This document shows, piece by piece, positions 7,743-15,825 of a stretch of 46,465 nucleotides of DNA (positions are counted from its first letter, which is position 1; every line of letters starts with the position of its first letter). The DNA lies in assembly GCA_002424625.1 (NCBI GenBank), contig DIKR01000065.1, positions 1 through 46,465 on the forward strand, given 5' to 3'. The translations under genes and the position numbers were made by a program. The stretch is from Desulfuromonadaceae bacterium UBA5613. GTDB lineage: Bacteria; Desulfobacterota; Desulfuromonadia; Desulfuromonadales; UBA2197. The notes under the pieces are model-generated. The model had not been told where the DNA came from. It was given only the letters and a program-made list of their open reading frames with translations, and searched no databases.

Positions 7743-8999
7743 ATGGATGAAGTCAAGCTGATCAACTGTATGCGCTGCGGTATGTGTCTGCCGCACTGCC
7801 CGACCTATCGGGAGACTTTCCTGGAGACCGCCTCACCGCGCGGTCGGGTGGCGCTGATCCGCAAAGTGACGGAAGGCGAGCTCGATCAATCGGAACGGCT
7901 GCTGGACTACCTCTCCCTTTGTCTTGATTGTCAGGCTTGCGCCTCCGCCTGCCCCTGCGGCGTCAATGCCGGCGAACTGGTGGCGGAATTCAGCTGCGAC
8001 CGGAAGGGCGGGGAGGGGTTGAACTTCATGGAGGATCTCATCCTCCGCAAGCTGGTGCCGCACCCCGACCGCCTTGAGACCTCGCTGGCACCGCTGCGTC
8101 TTTATCAACGCACCGGACTGCAAAGACTGGTGCGCCATCTCGGCCTGCTCAAGATGTTTCCGAAGCCGCTGGAGCGGATGGAGGGGCTCCTCCCGACTCT
8201 TCCGGCCCGGCCGCTGCGCCAGGAGATTCAGGAAATCACCCCGTCGGTTGGAACGGAGCGCGGCACCATCGGCTTCTTCCTCGGCTGCGTCATGAGCCTG
8301 ATCTTTTCCGAAGCCAGCCGCGCGACGATCCAGCTTTTGACCTCCCTCGGTTACAAGGTCATTACTCCGAAAAATCAGGTCTGCTGCGGCGCGCCGAATA
8401 TGCTCGGCGGTGATCTCGCCGGTCTGCAAACTGCGGCCCGCACCAATATCGAGATCTTTGCCGGTTTTGATCTCGATTTTATCGTCACTGATTGCGGCGG
8501 CTGCGGGGCGGAGTTGAAGAAGTATGGTCATCACAGCGAAGGGGCGGCAGAAGCCTTCAGTGCCAAGGTGCGGGATATCTCTGAAGTTCTCGCCTTGCAT
8601 GCCGACGAACTGGCTTTACTCCTGCAACCGCTGCCGCTGAAGGTCACTTATCACGACCCCTGCCACATCGCTCATTGCCAGGGGATCCGTCAGGAGCCGC
8701 GGCAACTGCTCAAACTCATTCCGGAACTGTCCTATCACGAGCTGGAAGCGGCCGACGCTTGTTGCGGCAGTGCCGGGACCTATAATATTGCCAAGCCGGA
8801 GATGGCCGACCGCATTCTGCAGCGCAAGCTCGATACGATTGCCGCCAGTGGCGCCGAAGTGCTGGTGACGAGCAATCCCGGCTGCCTCCTGCAGCTGAAA
8901 AAGGGTCTGGCGGAGCAGTTGCCCGAGGTCAGAATTCTCCATCTCACCGAGCTTCTGCTCCAATCGCTTCGGCCGCCATCGTCGTTGAACCCTTCTTAA
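7743..8999 (+). CDS. Fe-S subunit of lactate/glycolate dehydrogenase, GlcF family
   Basis: A 418-residue protein with two N-terminal 4Fe-4S motifs (CMRCGMCLPHCP and CLDCQACASACPCG) and two CCG domains (FFLGCVMS...CCGAPN...DCGGCG; YHDPCHIAHCQG...CCGSAGTY...NPGC). This is the GlcF/DldF-type electron-transfer partner of the flavoprotein before it, moving electrons toward the menaquinone pool. ATG 7743 follows the preceding stop by one base with GGGAAGG upstream, so the two are translationally coupled. No terminator is evident after it; an AT-rich stretch with a new promoter follows. Confidence 0.88.
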   Translation: MDEVKLINCMRCGMCLPHCPTYRETFLETASPRGRVALIRKVTEGELDQSERLLDYLSLCLDCQACASACPCGVNAGELVAEFSCDRKGGEGLNFMEDLILRKLVPHPDRLETSLAPLRLYQRTGLQRLVRHLGLLKMFPKPLERMEGLLPTLPARPLRQEIQEITPSVGTERGTIGFFLGCVMSLIFSEASRATIQLLTSLGYKVITPKNQVCCGAPNMLGGDLAGLQTAARTNIEIFAGFDLDFIVTDCGGCGAELKKYGHHSEGAAEAFSAKVRDISEVLALHADELALLLQPLPLKVTYHDPCHIAHCQGIRQEPRQLLKLIPELSYHELEAADACCGSAGTYNIAKPEMADRILQRKLDTIAASGAEVLVTSNPGCLLQLKKGLAEQLPEVRILHLTELLLQSLRPPSSLNPS

Positions 9000-9005
9000 G
9001 AGACC

Positions 9006-9033
9006 TTGACACTTATATTTTATTTATGATAAT
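9006..9033 (+). promoter_or_regulatory. Sigma-70 promoter of ECF-Rnf operon
   Basis: Perfect TTGACA (9006-9011), 16-base spacer, GATAAT (9028-9033) in a very AT-rich stretch right after the preceding operon. It predicts a transcript start near 9040 and a leader of about 180 bases before the first gene. Confidence 0.6.
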
Positions 9034-9094
9034 AATATTTATTGAAAATAAAATTAATGGCTAACGTCCTGATTTAACGTAGTAAAAATAAGCC

Positions 9095-9154
9095 TTGCCG
9101 ATTATTTCGCATTTGTTAAAATGCTGGATCTTTCAGCACGGCAAAGAGTTTGCC
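9095..9154 (+). promoter_or_regulatory. Structured leader with mutually exclusive helices
   Basis: TTGCCG (9095-9100) can pair with CGGCAA (9139-9144), enclosing a small GCTG/CAGC hairpin (9123-9126 with 9134-9137). The same CGGCAAA segment can instead pair with TTTGCC (9149-9154) across a three-base loop. Such competing helices in a long leader are typical of conditional regulation, but I do not recognise a known riboswitch and there is no T run after the second hairpin. A 35-codon frame from ATG 9121 lacks a ribosome site and I do not call it. Confidence 0.35.
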
Positions 9155-9218
9155 CTCCGCTAGCAACACCGATAGTTGGTTCTTTTCTTTGCATCATTCC
9201 GGAGCGGTCTTTCCTTCC

Positions 9219-10817
9219 ATGGAAATAATCGAAATGCAGGGAGTTGAGTTTACGCATGCTCCGGGCCAGGGTGCCGGGAAGCCCGCGAAAGCTCTCGATA
9301 ATATCTCCCTGCGTATTCATCAGGGTGCTTTTGTCGCCATCCTTGGACGCAACGGTTCGGGCAAATCGACGCTGGTGCGGCTGCTCAATGCCCTGTATCT
9401 CCCGACGACCGGGCGGGTGCGCATCCACGGGATCGACAGCTGCGATGCCAGTCGCCTTTGGGAGGTCAGACGATTGACCGGGATGGTCTTTGCGGATACA
9501 GCCAACCAGATTGTCGGCACCACGGTCGAGGAAGATGTCGCTTTTGGTCCGGAAAATCTCGGTTTGCCCGCAGCAGAGATTCTGCTTCGCGTTGAAAATG
9601 CTCTTCAGACCGTTGGTCTGGCGGACTTGGCCGAACGCGCTCCCCACACCCTGAGCGCTACAGAGCAGCAGCGTCTGGCGCTGGCCGGGATTCTCGCCAT
9701 GCAATCCGAGTGTATCATTCTCGATGAAGCGACGACCCGACTCGATCCGGCGGGGAGGTTGGAGATCATGGGCTTGCTGCGCCGCCTCAACCGGGAGCTG
9801 GGGCTGACCATTCTGCACATCACCCGCCACCGCGACGAAGCTGTTCTGGCGGATCGGGTCCTGGTTCTGGAGGCAGGGCGAATCGCTGTCAATGGGACAC
9901 CGGCGGAGGTCTTTTCTGATGTTACGCGCCTTGCGGCGCTTGGCCTCGCTGAGCCCCTGCCGCATCTCCCTAAACTGGAATGCGCTGCTACCGATAGTCA
10001 AAAGGGCTGGAGCTATCCGCTGGTCATGATGGGGGGCTATTCGCCGGGGGACTCGCTTCTGCACCGGAGCGATGCGCGCAGCAAGATCCTGCTGGCGCTG
10101 CTCTTTATGGTAATTTTGTATAGTGTGGAGAGCTATGTAGCTTTCTTCCTCCTGGGCGCTTTTATGCTGCTGACGACTTTGGGGATCGGGCGTTCACTCA
10201 GCGATTCCTGGCGCGGCTTGCGGCCGATCCTGTGGCTGGCGGCCTGTGCCGCTTTTTTCAACATTTTCTTTGTTTCCGGGGCACCGCTCGCGACTTCCGG
10301 GATCTTGAGTTATATCTCGTATGAAGGGCTGCACCGCTCGGCGAAAATGATGCTGCGCCTGATTCTGCTGGTGAGCAGTGCCACGCTGCTGACGGCGACG
10401 ACGTCTCCACTTGCCCTGACCGCCGGGTTGGAGAGTCTTTTGCAACCGTTGAAACGCATCAAGGTGCCGGTTCAACAATTGGCCATGCTCCTGGCCCTGG
10501 CCTTGCGCTTTATTCCGGTGATTGTCGAGGAAGCGGCAAAGAGTATTCAAGCCCGTGCTTCCCGCTCTCCGGCCTTTCATACCAGCGGCTTACGGCAAAG
10601 ACTACAAGGGTATACCCCCCTGCTTTTTCCTCTCTTTGTCGCGATTTTTCGCCGTGGCGAGGCCTTGGCAACGGCGATGGAGGCAAGATGTTACCGGGGA
10701 GATCTGCAGCGGACGAGGATGCGACCGTTGCAGTTTTCCCCAGCGGACCTGATCAGCAGTGCTGTGCTGCTGGTTTTGTTGACCGTGCTCTTTTTTGTGG
10801 AAGTTAAAGCTGTATAG
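9219..10817 (+). CDS. ECF transporter ATPase-transmembrane fusion (EcfA-EcfT)
   Basis: A 532-residue fusion. Residues 1-~260 are an energy-coupling-factor ABC ATPase: Walker A GRNGSGKST (43-51), Q-loop near NQIVG, a divergent signature LSATEQQR (145-152, normally LSGGQ), Walker B CIILDE (165-170) and switch His 204. Residues ~285-532 are an EcfT-type membrane subunit with several hydrophobic spans and the two Ala-Arg coupling motifs (QARAS and EARCY). ATPase and T subunits are normally separate, usually with two ATPases, so this single chain would dimerise. It would energise a substrate-binding S protein; the Gx-type protein at the end of the operon is a candidate. Start ATG 9219 is chosen from the ATPase fold; GGAG lies 14 bases upstream, which is long, and ATG 9234 is possible. 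Confidence 0.85.
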   Translation: MEIIEMQGVEFTHAPGQGAGKPAKALDNISLRIHQGAFVAILGRNGSGKSTLVRLLNALYLPTTGRVRIHGIDSCDASRLWEVRRLTGMVFADTANQIVGTTVEEDVAFGPENLGLPAAEILLRVENALQTVGLADLAERAPHTLSATEQQRLALAGILAMQSECIILDEATTRLDPAGRLEIMGLLRRLNRELGLTILHITRHRDEAVLADRVLVLEAGRIAVNGTPAEVFSDVTRLAALGLAEPLPHLPKLECAATDSQKGWSYPLVMMGGYSPGDSLLHRSDARSKILLALLFMVILYSVESYVAFFLLGAFMLLTTLGIGRSLSDSWRGLRPILWLAACAAFFNIFFVSGAPLATSGILSYISYEGLHRSAKMMLRLILLVSSATLLTATTSPLALTAGLESLLQPLKRIKVPVQQLAMLLALALRFIPVIVEEAAKSIQARASRSPAFHTSGLRQRLQGYTPLLFPLFVAIFRRGEALATAMEARCYRGDLQRTRMRPLQFSPADLISSAVLLVLLTVLFFVEVKAV

Positions 10818-10845
10818 AAATGACCTTCTCCTGGAGTCAATAGAG

Positions 10846-12165
10846 ATGAAGAGAGCCACTTTTAAAGGCGGGATCCACCCGGACGGGCACAAGGAGCTGA
10901 CCAGCAACCTGCCGACGGTTGTCGCACCGATCCCGGACCGGGTCTATATTCCCCTTTCCCAGCATACCGGCGCTCCCTGTGTCCCCCTGGTCGTCGCCGG
11001 TGACGAGGTCAAGAAGGGGCAGAAGATCGGCATGGCCAAGGCCTTTGTTTCGGCCCCCATTCACGCCAGCGTCAGCGGCAAAGTCGTTGGCATCGAAGTC
11101 ATGGAGCACCCCGGCGGCAGTTTTGTCCCTTGTATCATCATTGAAAACGACCACCGGGAAGAATGGGCGGAAACAGTGCAACCGGCCGCGGATCCTGCGG
11201 CTTTGACCCCTGAAGAGCTGCGCGCGATTATTCTCGAAGCCGGGATCGTCGGCCAAGGGGGAGCGACCTTCCCGACTCACGTCAAGTATGCCCCGGTCGC
11301 AGGCAAGAAGATCGACACGGTTATCCTCAACGGCGTCGAATGCGAGCCATACCTCACCGCTGACCACCGCCTGATGCTGGAAAGACCGGAAAGGATCGTT
11401 GCCGGGCTCGGCTATATGCTTCGCAGTATCGGCTGCACGCAAGGGGTCATCGCCATTGAAGAGAACAAGATGGATGCCGTCGCGGTGATGGAGAAAGCGA
11501 TCGCCAGCCAGCCGAATCTCCGGGTTGTCGTCCTCAAGGAGAAATATCCGCAAGGCTCGGAGAAACAGCTCATTTACGCTTGCACTGGCAAAGAACTCCC
11601 GGTCGGTGAGCTGCCCTTGTCGGTGGGGGTGATCGTTAATAATGTCGGGACCGCCGCGTCTTTCGCCGACGCGGTTGAGCTGGGAATCCCCCTGATCGAA
11701 CGTTATGTCACTGTCAGCGGTCCCGGTATCTGTCACCCTGCCAACTATCTGGTGCGTATCGGTACCCTCTTCAGTGAATTGATCAAGGAGAGTGGCGGTT
11801 ATCTCGGTGAAGTCGAGAAGATCATTGCCGGTGGCCCGATGATGGGCAAGACCGTCTTTTCCGATGAACTGCCGGTGGTCAAAGGGACCTCCGGTATAGT
11901 CCTCCTCCATAAAGAGCCCCATCGGGCGCAGAAAGAATATCCCTGCGTGCGCTGCGCCAAATGTATCGACGCTTGTCCTGCCTTTCTCGAACCGACTTCT
12001 CTGGCGCGACTGGCCAAGCGCAGTGCCTGGGAAGAGGCGGAAAAAGCCGATGCCATGAGCTGTATCGAGTGCAGTTCCTGTGTTTATGCCTGCCCCGCCC
12101 AGATTCCGTTGATCCAGTATATCCGCCGGGCCAAGCAGGCGATTCTCGCTGCCAAGGCGCGTTAA
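10846..12165 (+). CDS. rnfC: Rnf electron transport complex subunit C
   Basis: A 439-residue RnfC, the peripheral NADH- and FMN-binding subunit of the ferredoxin:NAD oxidoreductase (Rnf). It begins FKGGIHP, shows a lipoyl-like IHASVSGKVVGIE segment, the GQGGATFPTHVKY nucleotide-binding stretch and NGVECEPYLTADHRL, followed by two 4Fe-4S motifs CVRCAKCIDACP and CIECSSCVYACP near the C terminus. ATG 10846 has GGAG ten bases upstream. It is the first rnf gene after the ECF fusion (28-base gap). The gene order C-D-G-E-A-B matches clostridial/acetogen Rnf rather than the A-B-C-D-G-E order of enterobacteria. Confidence 0.96.
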   Translation: MKRATFKGGIHPDGHKELTSNLPTVVAPIPDRVYIPLSQHTGAPCVPLVVAGDEVKKGQKIGMAKAFVSAPIHASVSGKVVGIEVMEHPGGSFVPCIIIENDHREEWAETVQPAADPAALTPEELRAIILEAGIVGQGGATFPTHVKYAPVAGKKIDTVILNGVECEPYLTADHRLMLERPERIVAGLGYMLRSIGCTQGVIAIEENKMDAVAVMEKAIASQPNLRVVVLKEKYPQGSEKQLIYACTGKELPVGELPLSVGVIVNNVGTAASFADAVELGIPLIERYVTVSGPGICHPANYLVRIGTLFSELIKESGGYLGEVEKIIAGGPMMGKTVFSDELPVVKGTSGIVLLHKEPHRAQKEYPCVRCAKCIDACPAFLEPTSLARLAKRSAWEEAEKADAMSCIECSSCVYACPAQIPLIQYIRRAKQAILAAKAR

Positions 12166-12179
12166 GGGAAGGAAGTCGG

Positions 12180-13139
12180 ATGATTCCGCAGAAAGATCTC
12201 ATCGTTGTCACCTCCGCACCGCATGTGCACAGTCCGGACAACGTCCCGACCGCCATGCGTGATGTGCTCATCGCCCTGACGCCGGCGCTGCTCGCCGCTC
12301 TCTACTTTTTTCGATTGCCGGCATTACTGGTGATCCTGGCCTGCGTGATCAGTGCTTATGCTGCCGAGATCGTCTGCCTGAAGATCATGAAGCGGGAATC
12401 GCCCACCCGCGAGAGCAGCGCCATTATCACCGGCCTCCTCCTCGCCTTTTGTCTGCCGCCGTCGTTACCGCTGTGGATGGCGGTCCTCGGTACGATCTTC
12501 GCCATCGTTGTTGCCAAGCATCTCTTTGGCGGCCTCGGCCAGAACATCTTCAATCCCGCCCTGATCGGCCGGGCCTTCCTCCTCGCGTCTTTTCCGGTGG
12601 CGATGACCAACTGGACCAATCCCCTCGACGGCCTGAGCACTGCCTCCCCCCTCGGGATCATGAAAGAGGCGGGCGGCGAGATCCTCCCCCCGCTTCGAGA
12701 GATTTTCCTCGGCTCGGTCAGCGGCAGTATCGGTGAGACCAGTGCTTTGGCTCTGCTCCTTGGCGGGGCTTATCTCCTGTACCGCAAGCAGATCGACTGG
12801 CGCATCCCCGGCACTTTCCTCGGCACCGTCTTCCTCCTCACCGCCATGATCGGCGGCATCAAAGGGGAGGGGCTCTGGTATCCTGTTTATCACCTTTGTG
12901 CCGGTGGCCTCCTCCTCGGCGCCTTTTTCATGGCGACCGACTGGGTCACCTCGCCGGTGACGAAACTTGGCCGCATCCTCTTTGGCATCGGCTGCGGTCT
13001 TTTGGTCGTGCTGATCCGTACCAAGGGGGGCTATCCGGAAGGGGTGGCCTACTCGATTCTATTGATGAATGTCGTCACCCCGCTGCTCGATCGTTACACC
13101 AAAGCACGGGTCTTCGGGAGGGTGAAGAGCCATGCGTGA
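12180..13139 (+). CDS. rnfD: Rnf electron transport complex subunit D
   Basis: A 319-residue membrane protein of the RnfD/NqrB family, carrying covalent FMN and forming part of the ion pathway. It opens with VVTSAPHVHSPDNVPTAM and has about nine to ten hydrophobic spans and the GGLGQNIFNPALIGRAF signature. The expected flavinylation site is D150-G-L-S-T-A-S156-P-L: the usual SGAT is STAS, so the acceptor would be serine rather than threonine. GGAAGGAAG precedes ATG 12180, 14 bases after rnfC; its end overlaps the rnfG start by eight bases. Confidence 0.95.
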   Translation: MIPQKDLIVVTSAPHVHSPDNVPTAMRDVLIALTPALLAALYFFRLPALLVILACVISAYAAEIVCLKIMKRESPTRESSAIITGLLLAFCLPPSLPLWMAVLGTIFAIVVAKHLFGGLGQNIFNPALIGRAFLLASFPVAMTNWTNPLDGLSTASPLGIMKEAGGEILPPLREIFLGSVSGSIGETSALALLLGGAYLLYRKQIDWRIPGTFLGTVFLLTAMIGGIKGEGLWYPVYHLCAGGLLLGAFFMATDWVTSPVTKLGRILFGIGCGLLVVLIRTKGGYPEGVAYSILLMNVVTPLLDRYTKARVFGRVKSHA

Positions 13140-13719
13140 TATTTTAAAGCTCGGCCTTTTCCTGCTGCTGGTCGCCGGTGTCGCCGGTGCTTCTCTCAGT
13201 TATGTCAACAGCCTCGCCAGCCCACTCATTGCAGCGCAGATTTTGCAGAACAAGCTTGACAGCTTCAAGGAGGTCTATCCGCAGTCTGACAAAGTCGTGG
13301 ACGAAACCACGACTCATCTCATTCCTCCCCACGATCCGGTGATCAAAGAGGTGAATGTTGCTTATCTGGAGGAGGTGCCGGTCGGGGTCATCTACGCGGT
13401 CGAGACCAAGGGCTATAGCGGCCCGATCGCTCTGCTTGCCGGCTTTGATATCGCCACGGCCCGGATCACCACCATCAAGGTTCTCAGCCAGCGTGAGACC
13501 CCGGGCCTCGGCGCCAAAGCGACCGAGAGCAAATTTTATGATCGCTACAAGGATAAAGGGATCGACCTTGCCCTCGAAGTGACCAAGACCCCGCCGCTCA
13601 AAGAGAATCAGGTTCAGGCGATCACCGCCTCCACCATCACCACCAAGGCGGTGACCAAGGGGGTCAATGCCGCCCGCGAGCACTTTATTGCCCACTTCGC
13701 CGCGGTGAAACAGCCATGA
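13132..13719 (+). CDS. rnfG: Rnf electron transport complex subunit G
   Basis: A 195-residue RnfG/NqrC-type protein: one N-terminal membrane anchor (residues ~6-26) and an extracytoplasmic FMN-binding domain with ETKGYSGPIALLAGFD and the RETPGLGAKATE signature. Near the end, Q162-A-I-T-A-S-T168-I-T-T aligns with the flavin attachment consensus D-A-I-S-G-A-T; Thr168 is in place, but the leading Asp that ApbE substrates usually carry is Gln. It overlaps rnfD by eight bases. FMN would be attached by the ApbE protein encoded later in the operon. Confidence 0.94.
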   Translation: MRDILKLGLFLLLVAGVAGASLSYVNSLASPLIAAQILQNKLDSFKEVYPQSDKVVDETTTHLIPPHDPVIKEVNVAYLEEVPVGVIYAVETKGYSGPIALLAGFDIATARITTIKVLSQRETPGLGAKATESKFYDRYKDKGIDLALEVTKTPPLKENQVQAITASTITTKAVTKGVNAAREHFIAHFAAVKQP

Positions 13720-13744
13720 AAAATTTGTCGTGGAGGTCTATCTT

Positions 13745-14335
13745 ATGAACTTGAAGGATCAATTTACCAGAGGGCTGGTTCAGGAGAACCCCCTTTTTCG
13801 TCTCCTGCTCGGCATGTGTCCGGCCCTGGCCGTGACCACGTCAGTCAATAATGGCCTCGGCATGGGGGTGGCGGTTACCGGTGTCCTTTTGGCCTCCAAT
13901 ATTGTCGTCTCGGCGATGCGCAAGGTCATCCCCTCCAGCGTCAGGATCCCGGCCTTTATCGTCATTATCGCCACCTTTGTGACCATTACCGACATGCTGA
14001 TGCATGCCTTTACCCCGGCGCTTTACACCGCCCTGGGGATCTTTATCCCCCTGATCGTCGTCAACTGCATCATCCTCGGTCGGGCGGAATCCTTTGCCAG
14101 TCGTAACACCATGCTCCCGGCCATAGTCGATGCCCTCGGTATGGGGATCGGTTTTACCGTGGCGCTGGTCATGGTCAGTGCGGTGCGGGAAGTCCTCGGC
14201 GCCGGCAGCTTTTTCGGCTTGCCGCTCCTGCCAGAGAACATTCCCGCTCTAATTATGATCCTCCCGCCGGGCGGATTCATTGCCCTCGGCTGTATTTTGG
14301 GCCTGATGAATAAATTCCAGAGAAAAACCGCATAA
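13745..14335 (+). CDS. rnfE: Rnf electron transport complex subunit E
   Basis: A 196-residue, six-span membrane protein of the RnfE/NqrD family, which with RnfA forms the membrane core holding an iron centre. It begins DQFTRGLVQENPLFRLLLGMCPALAVTTSV, where the Cys in GMCP is the conserved iron ligand, and contains NCIILGRAESFAS with the second conserved Cys. ATG 13745 has GGAGG (13732-13736) eight bases upstream; the longer in-frame start at 13730 overlaps the ribosome site and is rejected. Confidence 0.95.
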   Translation: MNLKDQFTRGLVQENPLFRLLLGMCPALAVTTSVNNGLGMGVAVTGVLLASNIVVSAMRKVIPSSVRIPAFIVIIATFVTITDMLMHAFTPALYTALGIFIPLIVVNCIILGRAESFASRNTMLPAIVDALGMGIGFTVALVMVSAVREVLGAGSFFGLPLLPENIPALIMILPPGGFIALGCILGLMNKFQRKTA

Positions 14336-14354
14336 AGGAAGGGGAATCTGACAG

Positions 14355-14930
14355 ATGCAAGAATATTTCATTATTATCATCAGTGCCGTTCTGGTCAATA
14401 ACATCGTCCTGTCGCAGTTTCTCGGAATCTGCCCCTTTCTCGGCGTCTCGAAAAAACTCAGCGCCTCGCTGGGGATGGGGGGGGCGGTCTCCTTCGTCCT
14501 CATCATCGCCAGCTTTATCACTTGGGTGCTGCAGACATACCTGCTGACTCCGCTCAACATTACTTATCTGCAGACGATCGCCTTTATCCTGGTCATCGCT
14601 TCGCTGGTGCAGTTTGTCGAGATGGTGATTAAAAAGTTCAGTCCGCCGATGTACAAGGCTCTGGGGATCTTTCTGCCGCTGATCACCACCAACTGTGCGG
14701 TCCTCGGGGTGGCGATTATCAATATTCAGAATGAATACTCCCTCGGCAAGGTCATGGTGCACAGCCTCAGTCATGCCGCCGGCTTTACCCTCGCCCTTCT
14801 CCTCATGTCGGGGATTCGCGAGCGGCTGGAAGATGCTGATATCCCCGAGAGTATGCGGGGAACCCCGATTGCCCTCATCGTCGCGGCATTAATGTCGATC
14901 TCGTTCCTCGGTTTTTCCGGTTTGACTTAG
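14355..14930 (+). CDS. rnfA: Rnf electron transport complex subunit A
   Basis: A 191-residue, six-span RnfA/NqrE-family protein, the inverted-topology partner of RnfE. It shows the conserved VNNIVLSQFLGICPFLGVS start, with Cys in GICP, and TTNCAVLGVAI with the second Cys; together these Cys residues with those of RnfE are expected to hold the intramembrane iron cluster. A purine-rich GGAAGGGGAA lies just upstream of the ATG, 19 bases after rnfE. Confidence 0.96.
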   Translation: MQEYFIIIISAVLVNNIVLSQFLGICPFLGVSKKLSASLGMGGAVSFVLIIASFITWVLQTYLLTPLNITYLQTIAFILVIASLVQFVEMVIKKFSPPMYKALGIFLPLITTNCAVLGVAIINIQNEYSLGKVMVHSLSHAAGFTLALLLMSGIRERLEDADIPESMRGTPIALIVAALMSISFLGFSGLT

Positions 14931-14943
14931 TGGAGGCATATCA

Positions 14944-15825
14944 ATGCTGGTTGCAATTTTAAGTCTCGGTGCCATTGGCGCCGTCTTCGGAATTATTCTC
15001 GGCTTTGCCGGCAAGAAGTTTGCCGTCGCCGTTGATCCCCGGGTTGAAGCTCTGCTGCAAATCATGCCCGGCGCTAATTGCGGCGCCTGCGGCCTGCCGG
15101 GTTGTGCCGCCTTTGCCGAGGCAATCGTCGCCGGAAGCGTGAAACCGAGTGACTGTGCTCCCGGCGGTGCGACTCTGTACGAACAGATTGCCGCGATCAT
15201 GGGGACGGAAGTCTCGGCCTATGAAGAGCGCAAAGTCGCGCAACTCCTGTGCCAGGGGGGGTACGGCCGGACCCGGATGCTTTATCGCTACGAAGGGATC
15301 AAGGATTGTCGTGCCGCGCTTGCCAACTTCAAGGGGCCGAAAGCCTGCGACTTCGGCTGCGTCATGCAGGGTTCCTGTTTCAAGGTCTGCCCCTTCGGCG
15401 CCATCGAGATGGGGGCTGACGGTCTACCGGTCATCGATTACTACCGCTGCACCGCCTGCAACAAATGTGTCGTCGAATGTCCGCAGCAGATCCTGAAGCT
15501 GATCGGCGTTTCGCATCTGGTCACGGTTCGCTGCGTCAATACCGAAAAGGGTAAAGAGGCCAAGGCCAACTGTTCCGTCGCCTGCATCAAGTGTAAAATC
15601 TGTGAAAAGAATTGCCCGGAAGATGCCGTACACGTTGTAACGGTCGGGGAGGGGAGTGTCGCCGTCATCGATGTCGAGAAATGCACCAACTGCGGCATCT
15701 GTGCTGCCAAATGTCCGACCAAGTCGATTGACATGATTTCCCCCCTGTCGGAACAGGTTGTGCTTGAAATCGGCACGACTCCGGATGCCGGTTGTCAGGC
15801 CTGCGGCGTCTGCAAGACGGAATGA
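14944..15825 (+). CDS. rnfB: Rnf electron transport complex subunit B, multi-cluster form
   Basis: A 293-residue RnfB that takes electrons from ferredoxin at the cytoplasmic face. After an N-terminal membrane helix comes the CGACGLPGC...C cluster motif typical of RnfB, then several ferredoxin-type motifs: CDFGC/CFKVCP, CTACNKCVVECP, CIKCKICEKNCP and CTNCGICAAKCP, plus a C-terminal CQACGVC. Enterobacterial RnfB (about 190 residues) has only two of the ferredoxin motifs, so this is the extended type seen in clostridia. GGAGG lies upstream of ATG 14944, and its TGA overlaps the apbE ATG (ATGA). Confidence 0.96.
   Translation: MLVAILSLGAIGAVFGIILGFAGKKFAVAVDPRVEALLQIMPGANCGACGLPGCAAFAEAIVAGSVKPSDCAPGGATLYEQIAAIMGTEVSAYEERKVAQLLCQGGYGRTRMLYRYEGIKDCRAALANFKGPKACDFGCVMQGSCFKVCPFGAIEMGADGLPVIDYYRCTACNKCVVECPQQILKLIGVSHLVTVRCVNTEKGKEAKANCSVACIKCKICEKNCPEDAVHVVTVGEGSVAVIDVEKCTNCGICAAKCPTKSIDMISPLSEQVVLEIGTTPDAGCQACGVCKTE

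Noticed and set aside
9121..9228. Leader peptide of 35 codons before the ECF gene
   Set aside because: No ribosome site precedes its ATG and its composition is unremarkable.
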